Positions 61,601 through 64,000 of a stretch of DNA of 64,000 nt are shown in pieces. Each line of letters opens with the position of its first letter. Position 1 is the first letter of the stretch. The position numbers were made by a program, and so were the translations under genes. Under the pieces are notes generated by a model. That model ran no database searches, was not told the origin of the DNA, and saw nothing but the letters and a program-made list of their open reading frames with translations. Source of the DNA: Eremophila alpestris peregrina (Eukaryota > Chordata > Aves > Passeriformes > Alaudidae); NCBI GenBank assembly GCA_009792885.1, contig WMCF01000025.1, positions 12,268,327 to 12,332,326 on the forward strand, written 5' to 3'.

Positions 61601-63423
61601 AGTCCTCAAGGAGACAAGTTTTTTTCCATTGTGAAATGTACCTGCTAACTTCAGTGTTCTGAGCAATTTTTTTTTATTTTCTTTTAATATTACGGTTAAC
61701 TATGTCTACTACTATTAGCATATTTCACCTGTGCTAATGCACATCTGGCTGTTTTTAAGACTAAAAAGCATTAAGACTAAATACCAGAAACAGCATCTGC
61801 TTATGGACTTCTTCATTTTATGCAGTTATTGACACACATGCATGTGTATTACTTATGTGGATCATCATAGCTAGAGTGCAACAATGCAGTAAGTAATGCA
61901 CAGATTTCCATAAAATCTAGAAGATGGAATTACTGCAATAAACACCTGATTTTTAAAATATGTTTTGTACCAGAATCAAACATAAATAGCAAATATTATG
62001 TAATGTATTTTTATATTGGCTGATAAACACATATGAATATAAAATATATGTACTCAAAGCACTTTTAAGATGAAAGGATTTCTTAGGGTGGATACTGAAT
62101 TCACCTATATTCTAAAACAAAACCTACATAAAGGTATATTGAAAACACATATTGTATGACTGATATATTTTAACAGTTCAATCTCACCAATAAGTATTTG
62201 CATAACTACTTTGGAAAATAGCTCAAAAAGGAGAATGTTCTTTCTATTTCAGCCTGTCTTTTCAAGATTTTGCCTATTTTTATAGGCAAAATCTATCCTG
62301 CAAGACAAGGTGCACAGAAAACATCTTTCATCATGCTCACTAAAATTGGAGGAGTTTGAGCCAAAATACAGAAGCTAGTGGAGAGATGCATATCTACCTA
62401 AGGCTGCAAAGAAGTGGTTTTGCCTCTCACTAAACATAGAACTCTCTTGGCTCAGCTATCTTCCTGCAAATCAATCACACCCCTTTGGTCAGAAAACACC
62501 TCTATTGCAGGGCTGAATGCTATTTTTGATACAAAGAAATTTTAAGAAACAACCTGTTTGAGATTCATTAGATATCACAAACTTCCTTGTGAGCTTTAAG
62601 AGCTCAGTTCTGAATATAATTTATCATATTTTAAATCAGTAAAAAAAGAAATCTGTGCTGAAGTAAGTGACAAAAATCTCTTAGGTATTGTATCACTGAA
62701 GTTCCATTGCAGAATAAGGAGACTTTAAAGAGGGCAGTGATCTATATGCTTTTTAAATCTTTTACTTCTAAACTGTAGTTTAAATGTCTTTGTGTTTGTA
62801 TGTAAAGTATACAGTCCTACATAAATGGAAATTATGTAGATCTTTAATTTCTCCTTCTGAGGAAGTGAAAGGAAGCTTTTATCAAGTGCTAACTGGGGAA
62901 GAATTTTAAGGAAGTTATGCATTAAATTCGAGTCACAATATATTACAATAAGTAGTGTTTAAGACTTCGAAAGGATTTTAGAAAAATAGTTTCATTGTGC
63001 ATACTTCTTTGACGCAAGAACTTGCACTTCAGAGTATGACATCTATTTAAGTATTTCCATGATCAACACTAAAATTTTTATTTTCATGTTGTTAAAATTA
63101 AGAAGTGCTAAGATAATGCATCAGTACTGGTACTTGCAAGCTTGGATGCAATATTGGGAATTTTAAAATCGCATATGGAACTTCTAAATAATGTAAGTAG
63201 AGTAACCCATATTATGAAATTGCTATATATGGACAGATATTTTCATTATTGCATAGCTTATATTTAAAGATTTAAGATAAGTGATGAGATATTGTTTTAT
63301 TCTGGATTTCATATATTTATAAAAGGCTATTTTATGCCAGGACTTTATCCATTGATAGTAGATAGATTAATAGTGTTTCTTGGAAAAATGCAAATGTTGA
63401 CTAACAAAATAGTGTTGTGTTGT

Positions 63424-63450
63424 CAACATATTATTATTAATAATATGTTG
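63424..63450. repeat. Perfect 13-bp inverted repeat with 1-base spacer
   Basis: CAACATATTATTA and its exact reverse complement TAATAATATGTTG flank a single T. It could form a short hairpin or cruciform. It lies about 70 bp left of the CR1 fragment, with no visible relation to it. Confidence 0.9.
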
Positions 63451-63519
63451 GTGTAGGTTCTGCCTCCACCACGCTACATCCAGAGCATTGGCTTCCTCTC
63501 ATCTTGGTTATTTAAATTG

Positions 63520-63705
63520 TCATGGAAATAGAAAATATCACAAAACCACAGAAACTGCTGAGTTGGAAAGAATACATCAGGATCATCAAGTCCAACTCTG
63601 GCTCTGCACAGGACACCCCCAGATGCCTGAGAGCAGTGTCCTTCTTGAACTCTGTCAGGCTTGGTGCTGTGGTCACTTCCCTGGGGGGCTGTTCCAGTGC
63701 TAGAA
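63520..63705 (-). mobile_element. CR1 3'-end fragment
   Basis: The antisense CR1 words come in order: ATAGAAAATATCACAAAACC, GAGTTGGAAAGAATACATCA, GGATCATCAAGTCCAACTCT, GGACACCCCCAGATGCCTGA, TTCTTGAACTCTGTCAGGCT, TGGTGCTGTGGTCACTTCCC and GGGGGCTGTTCCAGTGCT. The copy then stops abruptly (5' truncation). The short open frames on both strands here are CR1-derived. Confidence 0.9.
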
Positions 63706-64000
63706 GTAAAGCAGAACTGGTTCTTTAAGGGCATAAAAGCAGTTGAGTATTGCTCTAGTTTCACACATAAACATTTAATGTAAGCCCATGATGCATTTAC
63801 TCATCCTAATAATACACTTATCCGAGCCTTATATTTAGAGGTTAAAGCCCGAATTACTAAAGAGTACTTGACCCCCTAAAGTGCTTATTCCTGCCATCAG
63901 TATATCAGGTGCAGGCAGATGTGGCTTCACTCTGCCTGCACCACAAGCTCACTGCAGAGTGACTGTGTTAGCACAGCAGAGAGGCAAGTTAATATATTCT
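63706..64000. other. Non-coding edge of the window
   Basis: Nothing recognised. Confidence 0.5.

Larger units (their letters stand above)
49851..63519. other. 13.7-kb AT-rich block without recognisable mobile elements
   Basis: No CR1 or LTR piece could be recognised over this entire stretch. It holds only simple tracts (CCAAA repeats at 50413-50432, a G/T tract at 54514-54572), an E-box cluster near 53.75-53.95 kb, one candidate exon (55582-55666) and an inverted repeat at 63424-63450. Homeodomain-type TAATTA words are frequent, as expected in AT-rich DNA. It may be a constrained intron or gene desert. Confidence 0.5.

Noticed and set aside
1..64000. tRNA, rRNA, snRNA genes, CRISPR arrays or bacterial operons
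   Set aside because: No B-box or cloverleaf candidate, no regularly spaced repeats and no compact gene arrangement were seen. The sequence is vertebrate non-coding DNA.

Overview
This window looks like AT-rich vertebrate, specifically avian, non-coding DNA, most likely from a songbird. The evidence is at least eleven CR1 LINE pieces and three LTR-like segments, two of which resemble LTR types I recall from songbird genomes. I see no Alu, B1 or L1 elements. Nothing suggests prokaryotic organisation: there are no operons, CRISPR arrays, tRNA or rRNA genes. I also see no CpG island and no full-length gene.

Layout. 1-7.8 kb is unannotatable AT-rich sequence, broken by a GC-richer unclassified patch at 4.56-5.45 kb. 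7.8-10.0 kb is the longest mobile element, a decayed 2.2-kb CR1 3' portion on the plus strand with recognisable reverse-transcriptase motifs and a damaged catalytic site. 10-21 kb holds only A/C-rich low-complexity tracts. 21.1-37 kb is the repeat-rich part: a solo LTR (21.14-21.54 kb), a second LTR-like element on the minus strand (24.72-25.29 kb), six minus-strand CR1 pieces, and a 38-base A run. 37-47 kb is repeat-poor. 47.1-49.9 kb combines a CR1 fragment, a third LTR, a 97-bp tandem duplication and two adjacent plus-strand CR1 tails. 49.9-63.5 kb has no mobile element I can recognise and may be a conserved intron or gene desert. A last CR1 piece lies at 63.5 kb.

Genes. No open reading frame gives a protein I recognise. 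Long frames are either antisense or sense CR1 sequence or chance. Two minus-strand segments (27597-27745 and 55582-55666) combine an open frame, protein-like composition and GT-AG borders, and their reading phases are compatible. They could be exons of one large-intron gene transcribed on the minus strand. The evidence is suggestive only: in 64 kb of AT-rich sequence, short open stretches between GT and AG sites are expected by chance, and I found several others.

I found no convincing previously undescribed system. The most useful leads are the candidate exons, the minus-strand LTR, the cluster of CACGTG boxes and the repeat-free block.
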